Both the position numbers and the translations under genes were made by a program. Positions 9,123 to 17,558 of a DNA stretch of 64,000 nucleotides are shown here, piece after piece. Position 1 is the first letter of the stretch. Each line of letters begins with the position of its first letter. The notes below the pieces were generated by a model. That model saw only the letters and a list, made by a program, of their open reading frames with translations. It was not told where the DNA came from and ran no database searches. Source of the stretch: Paracoccus sp. (in: a-proteobacteria) (lineage in GTDB: Bacteria > Pseudomonadota > Alphaproteobacteria > Rhodobacterales > Rhodobacteraceae). The stretch lies in contig NZ_JAUNTN010000019.1 of assembly GCF_030538695.1 (NCBI RefSeq), positions 1 through 64,000 on the forward strand. The letters run 5' to 3'.

Positions 9123-9746
9123 TCAGTCGCGGAAGTGGCGGCTTTCCTTGATCTGGTCCCATGCCCAGACGACTTCGGACAGGCGGTCCTCGTCGGAACG
9201 GTCGCCGCCGTTCATATCCGGGTGCAGCACCTTGACCAGCGCCTTGTATTGGGTGCGGATTTCGGCGCGGGTCCAGGTGTCGCGGGCCTCAAGGATTTCC
9301 AGTGCCTTGCGCTCGGTCGGGGGCAGCTTGCGGACCGGACCGGCACGGTGGGCCGGGTTGGTGCCGTTTTCGCCAAGGATTTCCAGCGGATCGGCTACAC
9401 CATGCCGCGCCCACGCCTGTTCGCGGGCGGATTTCGAAAACGGCTTGGTCGGGCGTTCCCAGACGGTTGCATTGTCCAGAAACTCTTGGAACTCGGCCTC
9501 GGACTGGCCCTGAAAATAGTTCCAGTTCAGGTTATATTCGCGGACGTGATCCTTGCAGAACCAGTAATATTCATCCAGCGCCTTGGGGGATTTGGGCGCA
9601 CGATACTGGCCCGGCAGGTCGCAACCCGCCTTGTCGCAGCGCCGGGTCGAGGTCTCGAACGCGCCGGACATGCCGCGACGGCCCTTGTTGCGGCGCTTTT
9701 TGTCCTTGGCCGCAGAAATGTCAAAGTTAAACGGATCGTTCGTCAT
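9123..9746 (-). CDS. J-domain (DnaJ-like) co-chaperone, C-terminal J domain
   Basis: A 207-residue protein with an incomplete-type J domain at the C-terminus: helix II TRAEIRTQYKALVKVL, the diagnostic HPD (LHPDMNGGD), then helix III EDRLSEVVWAWDQIKES. The N-terminal ~100 residues are basic at first and contain CDKAGCDLPG and FCKDHVREYN, a possible metal-binding Cys/His set. HPD means it should stimulate an Hsp70 ATPase; the client is unknown. It lacks the G/F and zinc-repeat regions of classical DnaJ. It is divergent from bolA (72 bp between starts), a conserved alphaproteobacterial neighbourhood as far as I recall. Confidence 0.85.
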   Translation of the reverse strand: MTNDPFNFDISAAKDKKRRNKGRRGMSGAFETSTRRCDKAGCDLPGQYRAPKSPKALDEYYWFCKDHVREYNLNWNYFQGQSEAEFQEFLDNATVWERPTKPFSKSAREQAWARHGVADPLEILGENGTNPAHRAGPVRKLPPTERKALEILEARDTWTRAEIRTQYKALVKVLHPDMNGGDRSDEDRLSEVVWAWDQIKESRHFRD

Positions 9747-9818
9747 GCGCTTGTCCCTTTCCGTTTCGGGACGGGCAGTCTAGGCTATTCGCAGATGGAT
9801 CGTAAGGGGGTGCGGCGA

Positions 9819-10073
9819 ATGATTGCCGATGAAATGCGCGAAAAACTGGCGGGGTTGCACGCCACGCAACTGGACATCATCGACGAAAGCGAGAACCATC
9901 GCGGCCATGCTGGCTGGCGTGAGGGCGGGCAGACGCATTTTCGCATCATTGCGCGCTCGGATGCCTTTGACGGCTTGTCGCGGGTGGCGCGTCACCGGCT
10001 GATTCACGGGCTGCTGGGGGATCTGGTGACGCGGATTCACGCGCTGGCGCTGGATCTGGATGTGCCGGACTGA
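9819..10073 (+). CDS. bolA: BolA family protein
   Basis: An 84-residue protein of the BolA/IbaG fold that partners monothiol glutaredoxins in Fe-S/iron handling. Seen: MIADEMREKLAGL, then the BolA core with THFRIIARSDAFDGLSRVAR and the conserved HRLIHGLL helix. The start at 9819 is preferred because AAGGGGG sits 8 bp upstream. An ATG at 9795 in the same frame would add 8 residues but has a weaker ribosome site. It is divergent from the J-domain gene. Confidence 0.9.
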   Translation: MIADEMREKLAGLHATQLDIIDESENHRGHAGWREGGQTHFRIIARSDAFDGLSRVARHRLIHGLLGDLVTRIHALALDLDVPD

Positions 10074-10157
10074 TCTGCTGTTAGCGCACCCAGACTTGCC
10101 CGGTCGCGGGGGTGGGCCTAGAACCTTGCACAACGCGCAAATTCAAGGATTGATCCC

Positions 10158-11117
10158 ATGACCGCCGACTTTAACGACCGTATGTTGTCTTTGGGCCTTG
10201 CCCGTGTGTCCGAGGCGGCGGCTCATGCCTCGGCCCGGCTGATCGGACGCGGCGATGAAAAGGCCGCCGATCAGGCTGCCGTGAACGCCATGCGGGACCA
10301 GTTGAACATGCTGGACATCAAGGGCGTGGTCGTCATCGGTGAGGGCGAACGTGACGAGGCCCCGATGCTATTCATCGGTGAGGAAGTCGGTTCGGGCAGC
10401 GGTCCCGAAGTGGATATTGCGCTGGACCCGCTGGAAGGCACCACCCTGACCGCCAAGGATATGCCCAATGCGCTGACCGTAATTGCCATGGCCCCGCGCG
10501 GCACCCTGCTGCACGCGCCTGATGTCTATATGGACAAACTGGCAATCGGGCCGGGCTATGCCAAGGACGTGGTGTCGCTGGACATGACCCCGACCGAGCG
10601 GGTTCATGCGCTGGCAAAGGCGCAAGGCGTGACGCCGCATGATATTACCGTTTGTATCCTTGAGCGCCCCCGGCATGAGGACATGATTGCCGAAGTCCGC
10701 GCCACGGGGGCTGCAATCCGGCTGATTACCGACGGCGATGTGGCGGGCGTGATGCATGTGGCCGAGCCGGAGCAGACCGGGATTGATATGTATATGGGGT
10801 CTGGTGGCGCACCCGAGGGGGTGCTGGCGGCCTCGGCGCTGAAATGCATGGGTGGGCAGATGTGGGGCCGCCTGTTGTTCCGCAATGATGATGAACGCGG
10901 GCGGGCGCATAAGGCCGGGATCACCGATCTGGACCGCATCTATTCGCGTGATGAGATGGTGACGGCGGATGTGATCTTTTCAGCCACCGGCGTGACGAAT
11001 GGTTCCATCGTGCGCGGGCTGAAGCGCGAGCCGCATTTCATCGAGACCGAAACGATCCTGATGCGCTCGAAAACGGGTTCGGTGCGGCGCATGATTTATC
11101 GCAACCCGATCCGTTAA
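10158..11117 (+). CDS. glpX: Class II fructose-1,6-bisphosphatase
   Basis: A 319-residue enzyme that dephosphorylates fructose 1,6-bisphosphate in gluconeogenesis. In autotrophs it may also act on sedoheptulose 1,7-bisphosphate. The metal/phosphate motif is VDIALDPLEGTTLTAK, preceded by GVVVIGEGERDEAP. Later conserved segments are DGDVAGVM and GSGGAPEGVLAA. Length matches GlpX (about 320-335). It is a single gene, with a repeat element 22 bp after the stop whose hairpin may end transcription. No Calvin-cycle genes adjoin it, so a gluconeogenic role is the simplest reading. Confidence 0.96.
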   Translation: MTADFNDRMLSLGLARVSEAAAHASARLIGRGDEKAADQAAVNAMRDQLNMLDIKGVVVIGEGERDEAPMLFIGEEVGSGSGPEVDIALDPLEGTTLTAKDMPNALTVIAMAPRGTLLHAPDVYMDKLAIGPGYAKDVVSLDMTPTERVHALAKAQGVTPHDITVCILERPRHEDMIAEVRATGAAIRLITDGDVAGVMHVAEPEQTGIDMYMGSGGAPEGVLAASALKCMGGQMWGRLLFRNDDERGRAHKAGITDLDRIYSRDEMVTADVIFSATGVTNGSIVRGLKREPHFIETETILMRSKTGSVRRMIYRNPIR

Positions 11118-11139
11118 GGTTAATCCGTCAGGGTCAATG

Positions 11140-11182
11140 CGGGGCGCTGCCCCGCGCCCCGGGATATTTAAGTGAAGAAGAA
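11140..11182. repeat. Intergenic GGATATTT mosaic element, copy 2 (GAAGAAGAA type)
   Basis: A hairpin GGGGC-GCT-GCCCC is followed by GCGCCCCGGGATATTTAAG and TGAAGAAGAAA. It lies 22 bp past the glpX stop and 35 bp before the convergent fpr stop. Confidence 0.8.
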
Positions 11183-11217
11183 ATGGGCGTGGTCGGGTTG
11201 GCTGCGCCCTGTTTCAT

Positions 11218-12057
11218 TCAGATGCCGTCACCGACGAAGGCTTTTTCGACGACGAATTCTTTGGGGTCGCTGTTAGCCCCTTCGCGCAGGCCGAAACTTT
11301 CCAGAACGGCTTTCACATCGACGTTGAAATCAAGGCTGCCGCAGACCATTGCCCGGTCGGTTTCGGGGTTCAGCGGTGCCAGCCCGAGGTCGGTGAATAC
11401 CTTGCCGGATTTCAGGTTGTCGGTGATCCGGCCCTGCTGGTGGAAGTCGTCACGGGTGGTGGTCGGGTAATAGATCAGCCGGTTGGCGAAATCCTCACCG
11501 AACATCTCCAGCAGCAGCGGGTCGTTATGAAGCCCCTCGACCAGTTGGCGACCATATTCCAGTTCAGAGGATTCGCGGCAGGTGTGCATCATAATGATGC
11601 GGTCATATCGCTCATAACATTCCGGGTCGCGCATCAGGCTGGCAAAGGGTGCAATCCCGGTGCCGGTGGCCAGAAACCACAGGTTCTTGCCCGGCAGCAG
11701 CGCGTCCAGCACCAGCGTACCAACCGGTTTCGGGCGCAGGATGATCTGATCGCCGGGCTGGATATGTTGCAGCCGCGAGGTCAGCGGCCCATCCGGCACC
11801 TTGATCGAATAGAACTCCAGCTCCTCGTCCCAGTTGGGGCTGGCGATGGAATAGGCCCGCAGGATCGGTTTGCCATTGTCGCCGGGCAGGCCGATCATCA
11901 CGAACTCGCCCGAGCGGAAGCGCAGGCTGTCCGGGCGCGTCACCCGGAACGAGAACAGCCGGTCGGTCCAATGCGTGACGGCGGTTACGGTTTGTGCGTC
12001 GGGCATGGTCTTGGTGGGTTTGGTTGCGGTGTCGGTCACGGCAATGTCCAGTGTCAT
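11218..12057 (-). CDS. fpr: Ferredoxin-NADP+ reductase
   Basis: A 279-residue FAD flavoprotein moving electrons between NADPH and ferredoxin/flavodoxin. Close in pattern to Rhodobacter FPR: PDAQTVTAVTHWTDRLFSFR near the N-terminus, FAD motif RAYSIASPNW, NADP-binding ATGTGIAPFASLMRDPE, and a C-terminal EFVVEKAFVGDGI. Length is slightly over the usual ~272. The start at 12057 (MTLDIAVTDT) is chosen because longer in-frame extension crosses the divergent promoter region. A start at MPDAQ would be the minimal alternative. It is convergent with glpX. Confidence 0.95.
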   Translation of the reverse strand: MTLDIAVTDTATKPTKTMPDAQTVTAVTHWTDRLFSFRVTRPDSLRFRSGEFVMIGLPGDNGKPILRAYSIASPNWDEELEFYSIKVPDGPLTSRLQHIQPGDQIILRPKPVGTLVLDALLPGKNLWFLATGTGIAPFASLMRDPECYERYDRIIMMHTCRESSELEYGRQLVEGLHNDPLLLEMFGEDFANRLIYYPTTTRDDFHQQGRITDNLKSGKVFTDLGLAPLNPETDRAMVCGSLDFNVDVKAVLESFGLREGANSDPKEFVVEKAFVGDGI

Positions 12058-12274
12058 GGCAAGTCCTGCATCTTTTACGGCAAAGCCGTCGCGGGCGCAA
12101 AGGCCACGCGACGTTTGCGGCGTCATAACGCGGGGGCGGGGGATATGGCAGGGCCGTGCGACGGTTTGGAAAACTATCCTGCCAGGGGCGGGTTGCGGCG
12201 AATACGGGTTTTCTCGCAAGCCCTGTCCAGAGAACGGGTGCGGTGCTAGGCTGACCCCAAAACAGGAGGTTTCG

Positions 12275-12694
12275 ATGAGCGACACGGTAATATGGCACAA
12301 TCCGAAATGTGGCACCTCGCGCAATGTTCTGGCGATGATCCGCAATGCCGGGGTCGAGCTGGTGATTCGGGATTATCAGAAAGATGCGCCGGATGAGGCC
12401 GAATTGCGGGCTGCAATGGCGGCGGCGAAGCTGACCCCGCATCAGCTTGTCCGGCGCAAGGGGACGCCCTTTGCCGAACTGGGGCTGAGCGACGCGACCC
12501 CGGACGATGATCTGGTCGCCGCTATGCTGGCGCATCCGATCCTGATTGAGCGGCCTTTGGTCTTTACCCCGAAAGGTGCCGCGTTGTGTCGTCCGTCCGA
12601 GGCGGTGCTGGACCTGCTGCCGCAGCAGCAAGGGGCGTTCAGCAAAGAGGATGGCGAGCCGGTCGTCGATGCACAGGGCAACCGGGTGCGCTGA
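12275..12694 (+). CDS. arsC: Glutaredoxin-dependent arsenate reductase, ArsC family
   Basis: A 139-residue protein that reduces arsenate to arsenite. The catalytic Cys12 sits in [17 protein letters not shown], nearly identical in pattern to the E. coli-type ArsC motif. Downstream [14 protein letters not shown] and [15 protein letters not shown] carry the anion-site arginines. The Shine-Dalgarno CAGGAGG precedes the start. It overlaps arsH by one base. No ArsR, ArsB/Acr3 or ArsA gene is adjacent, so arsenite export must be encoded elsewhere or the protein may act in another thiol redox role (the fold is shared with Spx/YfgD). Confidence 0.9.
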   Translation: MSDTVIWHNPKCGTSRNVLAMIRNAGVELVIRDYQKDAPDEAELRAAMAAAKLTPHQLVRRKGTPFAELGLSDATPDDDLVAAMLAHPILIERPLVFTPKGAALCRPSEAVLDLLPQQQGAFSKEDGEPVVDAQGNRVR

Positions 12695-13389
12695 TGCCGT
12701 TGCGTGACCTGCCCGACCCGGATTTCCTTCCGGCGCTGGACCGCGCCCGTCTGCGGCTTGATCTGGCGGATCAGCTTGGCCCGCAGGACCGGCCACCGCG
12801 GTTTCTGGTGCTTTATGGCTCGCTGCGGGACCGATCCTATTCCCGGCTGGTGGCGGAAGAAGCCGCCCGGCTGCTGCATCTGTTCGGGGGCGAGGTGCGG
12901 ATGTTCGACCCGTCGGGCCTGCCTTTCCCCGATGGCCACCCCGAGGATCACCCCGAGGTTCAGGAATTGCGCGATCTGGCGATCTGGTCCGATGGCATGG
13001 TCTGGTCCAGCCCCGAAACCCATGGCCAGATGTCGGGGCTGCTGAAAACGCAGATCGACCATATCCCCCTGGAGATCGGGGCCGTGCATCCGACGCAGGG
13101 ACGCACGCTGGCGGTGATGCAGGTCTCGGGCGGGTCGCAAAGTTTCAATGCGGTGAATGCGATGCGAATCCTTGGCCGCTGGCTGCGGATGCTGACGATC
13201 CCGAATCAGGTCTCGGTGCCGCGCACCTGGCAAGAGTTCGACGAGACCGGGCGGATGCGGGCCTCGGGCTATTACGACCGGATCGTGGATGTGATGGAGG
13301 AACTTTACCGCACCACCGTCCTGACCCGCCCGCACCGCGACCGGCTGGTGGATCGCTATTCGGAAAGGCTGCCGAATGGCGATGTTTGA
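12694..13389 (+). CDS. arsH: ArsH-type NADPH:FMN oxidoreductase
   Basis: A 231-residue flavodoxin-like protein of the ArsH family, which oxidises trivalent organoarsenicals. Seen: FMN phosphate loop [21 protein letters not shown], then [20 protein letters not shown] (second flavin loop) and [20 protein letters not shown]. The ATG shares its A with the arsC stop (TGATG), so it is tightly coupled. The 3' end overlaps the following hydrolase by 14 bp. The pairing with arsC supports an arsenic role. Other FMN reductases share the fold, but the length and N-terminus fit ArsH. Confidence 0.9.
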   Translation: MPLRDLPDPDFLPALDRARLRLDLADQLGPQDRPPRFLVLYGSLRDRSYSRLVAEEAARLLHLFGGEVRMFDPSGLPFPDGHPEDHPEVQELRDLAIWSDGMVWSSPETHGQMSGLLKTQIDHIPLEIGAVHPTQGRTLAVMQVSGGSQSFNAVNAMRILGRWLRMLTIPNQVSVPRTWQEFDETGRMRASGYYDRIVDVMEELYRTTVLTRPHRDRLVDRYSERLPNGDV

Positions 13390-14137
13390 CGCGGGCCGGA
13401 TGATCCCGGTGGGGGATGCCGCGCTGTTCGTGGCGCAGGCGGGCAACCCCGCCGGTCCGCCGGTAGTGCTGCTGCATGGCGGGCTCGGTAGCCGGGCCGA
13501 TTTCGCGCGACTGGCTGCCGGGTTGCAGGATTTCCGCCTGATCGCCATTGACAGCCGGGGGCATGGGCGGTCGGATTTGGGCGCCGCGCAGATGAGCTAT
13601 CGCCAGATGGCCGAGGATGTGGCCACGGTTCTGGAACGGCTGGACCTGACCGGGGCCGGGCTGATCGGCCATAGCGATGGCGGGATTGTGGCGCTGTGGC
13701 TGGCCTCTGGCTTGACCCGGCCTGCTTTTGTTGTGACGGCCGGGGCGCAGGCCAGCCTGCCCGCCGATCATCCGGCCCGTGCGATTTATGCGGATGTTAC
13801 GGCGGAAGGCTGGTGTGAGATGTTTCCCGCGGAGGTCGCGGCCTATGAGGCAGAAAACCCCGCGCCGGATTTTGCGCGGCTGTTTGCGGCCACCCGAACA
13901 ATGTGGCTTGGCGGCAGTTATCCGGGCGCGGCGGTGGGGCGGATCACTTGCCCGCTGCTGGTGCTGCATGGGGACGAGGACTTTCTGATCCCCCGCGCCG
14001 ATGCGGTTGCGCTGGCCGGGCAGGTGCTGGGGGCGCGGCTGTTCGTGCTGCCCTTTGCCGGCCATACGCTTTTGCAGGATTGCCCCGCCGATGTTCTGCC
14101 CAGTTTGCGCCGGTTCATGGCGGAGGCCGCAAAATAA
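13376..14137 (+). CDS. Alpha/beta hydrolase
   Basis: A 253-residue cytosolic alpha/beta hydrolase. The oxyanion motif is LLHGGLGSR, the nucleophile elbow GHSDGG (Ser100), with the acid in [10 protein letters not shown] and the histidine in FAGHTLLQD. The substrate cannot be read. It resembles the broad esterase/haloperoxidase-like group. The start overlaps arsH by 14 bp in a different frame, so it belongs to the arsC-arsH transcript, and a role linked to organoarsenical or ester detoxification is only a context-based guess. Its stop lies inside the rpsU terminator. Confidence 0.85.
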   Translation: MAMFDAGRMIPVGDAALFVAQAGNPAGPPVVLLHGGLGSRADFARLAAGLQDFRLIAIDSRGHGRSDLGAAQMSYRQMAEDVATVLERLDLTGAGLIGHSDGGIVALWLASGLTRPAFVVTAGAQASLPADHPARAIYADVTAEGWCEMFPAEVAAYEAENPAPDFARLFAATRTMWLGGSYPGAAVGRITCPLLVLHGDEDFLIPRADAVALAGQVLGARLFVLPFAGHTLLQDCPADVLPSLRRFMAEAAK

Positions 14138-14160
14138 AACCCCCGCCGAAGGGGCGGAGG
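14131..14160 (-). terminator. Intrinsic terminator of rpsU
   Basis: Read on the minus strand: stem CCTCCGCC/GGCGGGGG (8 bp, one U-G), loop CCTTC, then TTTTATTTT. It overlaps the stop codon of the convergent hydrolase gene. Confidence 0.85.
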
Positions 14161-14187
14161 CTTTGGAACCAATCGGTTCGCTTCGTC

Positions 14188-14394
14188 TTACAGAGCGCCT
14201 TCGCGCTGTGCCTTTTTACGGGCCAGCTTGCGGGCGCGGCGCACGGCCTCGGCCTTTTCACGGGCCTTCTTGACGGACGGTTTCTCGAAATGCTGCTTCA
14301 GCTTCATTTCACGGAACACGCCTTCGCGCTGAAGTTTTTTCTTCAGGGCGCGCAACGCCTGTTCGACGTTATTGTCGCGAACGTTCACCTGCAT
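14188..14394 (-). CDS. rpsU: 30S ribosomal protein S21
   Basis: A 68-residue very basic protein that joins late to the small subunit and aids initiation. It begins [20 protein letters not shown] and continues [20 protein letters not shown], the diagnostic S21 sequence, with a lysine/arginine-rich tail typical of alphaproteobacterial S21. It is monocistronic, preceded by GGAAGGTGG and followed by a strong terminator. Confidence 0.98.
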   Translation of the reverse strand: MQVNVRDNNVEQALRALKKKLQREGVFREMKLKQHFEKPSVKKAREKAEAVRRARKLARKKAQREGAL

Positions 14395-14495
14395 GTGGTT
14401 GTCACCACCTTCCTAAGTTAGAGTTGCAGTTGGTTGCAGGAAGCGTTCCTATAGCGGCCAGTAAGGTGTTTGTCCAGACCAGAAGGGGGTCCGAA

Positions 14496-15152
14496 ATGAC
14501 CACGGAACAGGAAAAACTGCTGAAAGCGGCGCTGGTTCATGTGCCTTTCGATGGAATGAACGATGCCGCGCTGCGGGCGGGTGCGCGGGATCTGAACCTG
14601 TCAGAGCAAGCGATTCGCGTGCATTTTCCGCGTGGCGGGGCCGATCTGGCTGCGGCCTATCATCGGCGGGCGGATGCCGCGCTGCGGGTGGCGCTGGCGG
14701 CGAACCCGCCACAGGGGCGGTTCCGCGACAAGGTGGCCGATGCTGTCTGGCAGCGGCTGGCCCTGGTCCAGCCCGAGCTGGTTCGTGCCGGGGCGGCCAC
14801 GCTGTCTTTGCCGCAGCACCAGCCGCTGGCCGCGAAGCTGGTATGGGAGACGGCGGATGCGATCTGGTCGGGGCTTGGTGATACCTCGGACGATGTGAAC
14901 TGGTATAGCAAGCGCGCCACGCTGTCGGCGGTGATTGGCTCGGCGGTGCTGTATTGGCTGGGCGATGATAGCGAGGGCCACCGCGACACCCGCGCCTTCA
15001 TCGACCGCCGCATCGACGGGGTGATGCAGTTTGAAAAACTGAAAGCCAGCGCACGCAAATTGCCCGGCATGGCGGTTCTGGCCGATCTGGCGACCGGCTG
15101 GATCAAGGCCCCGCTGGACCGTGTGGCACCGGGGAAAGGGGGTGACGCATGA
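14496..15152 (+). CDS. COQ9 family ubiquinone biosynthesis protein
   Basis: A 218-residue member of the COQ9/rpsU-divergently-transcribed family, a TetR-fold lipid-binding protein that in eukaryotes presents ubiquinone intermediates to the COQ7 hydroxylase. Seen: an N-terminal helix-turn-helix-like half (LLKAALVHVPFDGMNDAALR), and the COQ9-diagnostic C-terminal half SDDVNWYSKRATLSAVIGSA and RAFIDRRIDGVMQFEKLK. The start at 14496 has AAGGGGGT upstream; the upstream in-frame extension has none. It is divergent from rpsU, exactly as in the family's usual context. It is coupled (ATGA) to the next gene. Confidence 0.93.
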   Translation: MTTEQEKLLKAALVHVPFDGMNDAALRAGARDLNLSEQAIRVHFPRGGADLAAAYHRRADAALRVALAANPPQGRFRDKVADAVWQRLALVQPELVRAGAATLSLPQHQPLAAKLVWETADAIWSGLGDTSDDVNWYSKRATLSAVIGSAVLYWLGDDSEGHRDTRAFIDRRIDGVMQFEKLKASARKLPGMAVLADLATGWIKAPLDRVAPGKGGDA

Positions 15153-16135
15153 CCCCGCCGCCCGAGATGCGCGCCATCGAGATCACCGCCCCCGGAGGCC
15201 CTGACGCGCTGCGTTTGACCCATATCCCTACGCCTGCGCCGGGGCAGGGGGAAATCCTGATCCGGTTGGCCTATGCCGGGGTGAACCGCCCCGATGTGCT
15301 GCAACGCATGGGTGCTTATGCGCCGCCGCCAGACGCCAACCCGCGTCCGGGGCTGGAGGGTGCGGGCGAGGTTGCGGCCATCGGGCCGGGGGTGACGCAA
15401 TGGGCGGTGGGCGATCGGGTGTGCGCGTTGCTGCCCGGTGGCGGTTACGCCGAATATGTGACCTGTGCGGCCAGCCATGCCCTGCCGGTTCCCGAGGGCA
15501 TGACCCTGCGCGAAGCCGCTGGTCTGTGTGAGACTGCCTTTACCGTCTGGTCGAACATGGTCCAGCGCGGCGGGCTGCGGGCGGGGGAGCGGTTTTTGGT
15601 CCATGGTGGCACCTCGGGCATCGGCACCATGGCCATTCAGATCGCCCGTGCCCTTGGCGCCCGCGTCTGGGCCAGTGCCGGATCGGATGCGAAATGCGCC
15701 GCCATTACCGCGCTTGGCGCGACGGCGATCAATTATCGCAGCCAGGCGTTCGAGGATGTTTTGCAAGCTGAAGGCGGTGCGGACCTGATCCTTGATATGG
15801 TCGGCGGCGATTATATCAAGCGCAACCTCAAAGCGTTGGCCGAGGATGGGCGGCTGGTGTTCATCGCCTTTCTTGGCGGGCCAAAGGCGGAAATCAACTG
15901 GGCGCCAATCATGGCCCGCCGACTGACTGTCACCGGCAGCACCCTGCGTCCGCAAAGCCTGCTGGCCAAGGCGCGCATTGCTGATGCCTTGCGCGAAAAT
16001 CTGTGGCCGCTGATTGCGGCGGGCAAGGTGCGTGTGCTGATCGACAGCGAATTTGCGCTGGAACAGGCGGCAGACGCGCATCGCCATATGGAAAACGGCA
16101 GTCATATCGGCAAGATCCTGCTGAAAATCGCATGA
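15149..16135 (+). CDS. NAD(P)H quinone oxidoreductase, zinc-less MDR family (PIG3/Qor-like)
   Basis: A 328-residue medium-chain dehydrogenase/reductase. Seen: an N-terminal GroES-like domain (GVNRPDVLQRMGAY, with no zinc-ligand Cys/His set), then the Rossmann nucleotide motif LVHGGTSGIGTMAIQIARA and QSLLAKARIADALRENLWPL, as in PIG3-type quinone reductases. Likely activity is NADPH-dependent reduction of a quinone or enal. It is ATGA-coupled to the COQ9 gene before it and to a small membrane-anchored gene after it, which supports a quinone-linked role but does not prove it. Confidence 0.88.
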   Translation: MTPPPEMRAIEITAPGGPDALRLTHIPTPAPGQGEILIRLAYAGVNRPDVLQRMGAYAPPPDANPRPGLEGAGEVAAIGPGVTQWAVGDRVCALLPGGGYAEYVTCAASHALPVPEGMTLREAAGLCETAFTVWSNMVQRGGLRAGERFLVHGGTSGIGTMAIQIARALGARVWASAGSDAKCAAITALGATAINYRSQAFEDVLQAEGGADLILDMVGGDYIKRNLKALAEDGRLVFIAFLGGPKAEINWAPIMARRLTVTGSTLRPQSLLAKARIADALRENLWPLIAAGKVRVLIDSEFALEQAADAHRHMENGSHIGKILLKIA

Positions 16136-16641
16136 AACGCGGCATAGTTTTCGCATTGGTCATTGGTGTCGGCGTGGCGCTTGGCTGGTTCAGCCGTGCG
16201 GCGCTGGAACCTTCGCGCCCGCAAGCCATGATAGCGATGTTCCGCGAATACTGCCTGCCGTTGCGACAGGAGCAGCAGGTTAACCCGACCGGGCTGGAGG
16301 AGCTGACTCTGGCCCCCGCAGAACGCTATTGGATGGATGCAAAACGCGGCTTTGTGCTGAGCATTGATCAGCAGCATTGCGATATTACCGACCTGCTTAC
16401 ACCTTTGCCACAAGCTGACCTGCCGGAGTTGAACGCCAGCATTGATGCCATGATTGCGCAAGATTTTCCTGAACTGTATCAGGCTGATACAGATGCGATG
16501 TGGCATCTGTTCAGGCTTTGGGAAAGCCATAGGCCACCCGCCCCGAACCGCTGGGGGATTTCACTGATCCGCTGGAGTGCGGACCCTTTGCCAAACGGCG
16601 GTTCCACCACGACATTATCCCTGTTTCGCCCTTCATCCTGA
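16132..16641 (+). CDS. Uncharacterised 169-residue protein with N-terminal membrane anchor
   Basis: I do not recognise the family. It begins MKRGIVFALVIGVGVALGWF, a single signal-anchor or signal peptide. The rest is soluble, predicted periplasmic, and contains two cysteines (REYCLPLRQ, DQQHCDITD) about 45 residues apart that could form a disulfide. The tail is rich in tryptophan, serine and threonine. It overlaps the quinone oxidoreductase by ATGA, so it is the third gene of the COQ9 operon. Reality as a gene is supported by overlap geometry and codon bias. Function unknown. Confidence 0.75.
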   Translation: MKRGIVFALVIGVGVALGWFSRAALEPSRPQAMIAMFREYCLPLRQEQQVNPTGLEELTLAPAERYWMDAKRGFVLSIDQQHCDITDLLTPLPQADLPELNASIDAMIAQDFPELYQADTDAMWHLFRLWESHRPPAPNRWGISLIRWSADPLPNGGSTTTLSLFRPSS

Positions 16642-16662
16642 TCTTTGTCCATGTTGCACCGT

Positions 16663-16699
16663 CGGATGCCTCCGGCGGGGATATTTAGGGACAAAAGAT
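16663..16699. repeat. Intergenic GGATATTT mosaic element, copy 3 (GACAAAAGAT type)
   Basis: Reads CGGATGCCTCCGGCGGGGAT followed by ATTTAGGGACAAAAGAT on the plus strand. It starts 21 bp after the stop at 16641 and is inverted relative to copy 4 at 16835. The 135 bp between the two copies holds no gene I can support. Confidence 0.8.
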
Positions 16700-16834
16700 A
16701 ACCAGAAGCACACACGCCCGCCGCAGCACCCGTCCGGGCGGGGTGTGGCATCTTCTGTCACGGCCATCGGCGTTCCCGCCTGTTCCGCGACTCATCCATA
16801 GCGCAGCAATCCCTAAGATCAGGTTAACGCGCGC

Positions 16835-16874
16835 ATCTTTTGTCAAAAAATATCCCCGCCGGAGGCAGCCGAGG
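16835..16874. repeat. Intergenic GGATATTT mosaic element, copy 4 (GACAAAAGAT type, inverted)
   Basis: Reads ATCTTTTGTCAAAAAATATC then CCCGCCGGAGGCAGCCGAGG on the plus strand, the reverse complement of the copy 3 pattern. It lies 17 bp beyond the stop of the minus-strand RNase T2 gene. In that direction its GC-rich block followed by ATATTTTTTG could act as a terminator. Confidence 0.8.
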
Positions 16875-16891
16875 GGTCAGTAAGGGCTGCC

Positions 16892-17551
16892 TTAGCGGAT
16901 TTTTTCCATCAGCACCGAGCGGCGTGAGCAATCGCGGCGGGTGTCCGGGGCGCAGTCACGAGGGGTCAGGTCTTTGTTCAGGCAGATGCGGATTTCCTGT
17001 AAATCCTCGGCGCGGCAGGTCACGGTAATGCCGTCGCGGGTCATGTCAGGGTTGGCCTCGATAAAGGCGTCCTCAATCACGCTGGGCGGCACGCGCACGT
17101 CGCGGGAGAGGGTGCGGAAAACCTGCGGGATGGTGACGGCAGCCAAAGCATCCCGTGTCGCCTGATAATAGCGCCCTGCCGACAGTCCGGTGCAGCGGCC
17201 ATGCTTCTGCCACTGATACCAGGCCAGCCCGCCGGAGCCCATGATGTCACCCATCGCCTGACTTTCCCGGCGCGAGGGGTCGCGTTCGGGCGTGGTGCAA
17301 TTCTGCGGCCAGCCGCGTTCATGTTGCGGCCAAAGCCCATGCACGACAAAGCCCGTTTTGCGCCCGATCTGGCATTGCTCGGCCCTGCGGGCGTCGCCGG
17401 TGGCGCTGCACCATGCGGGCGACCATGACAGGGCCAGAACATAATAGTCAAAGTCGCCAGCACGATCCTGCGCCACCGCTGCCAAGGGAAACAGCGTGGC
17501 GAAAAAAGCCGATTTCCACCAGTGAATGAGTTTCGTAATTTTCGCGCGCAC
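16892..17551 (-). CDS. Secreted ribonuclease T2 family protein
   Basis: A 219-residue RNase T2. Both catalytic segments are present: CAS I FVVHGLWPQH and CAS II YQWQKHGRCTG, each with its histidine, plus the N-terminal YYVLALSWSPAWC. Cysteines suggest disulfides and export. The GTG at 17551 gives a clear signal peptide (RAKITKLIHWWKSAFFATLF, ending VAQ) with AAGG upstream, and starts 7 bp after the preceding stop. The frame remains open to an ATG at 17620 inside the upstream gene. GC returns to about 67% here. It probably degrades extracellular or periplasmic RNA. Whether it works with the toxin-like locus upstream is unknown. Confidence 0.88.
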   Translation of the reverse strand: MRAKITKLIHWWKSAFFATLFPLAAVAQDRAGDFDYYVLALSWSPAWCSATGDARRAEQCQIGRKTGFVVHGLWPQHERGWPQNCTTPERDPSRRESQAMGDIMGSGGLAWYQWQKHGRCTGLSAGRYYQATRDALAAVTIPQVFRTLSRDVRVPPSVIEDAFIEANPDMTRDGITVTCRAEDLQEIRICLNKDLTPRDCAPDTRRDCSRRSVLMEKIR

Positions 17552-17558
17552 GAGTGCC

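Noticed and set aside
12121..12274. GGGGGATAT near 12140 as a tenth mosaic repeat
   Set aside because: It lacks the full ATATTT core and both right-hand modules, so it is most likely a chance resemblance.
16132..16641. 169-residue gene as a thioredoxin-like or Coq protein
   Set aside because: The two cysteines are far apart and no CxxC or known Coq motif is visible, so it is left as unknown.
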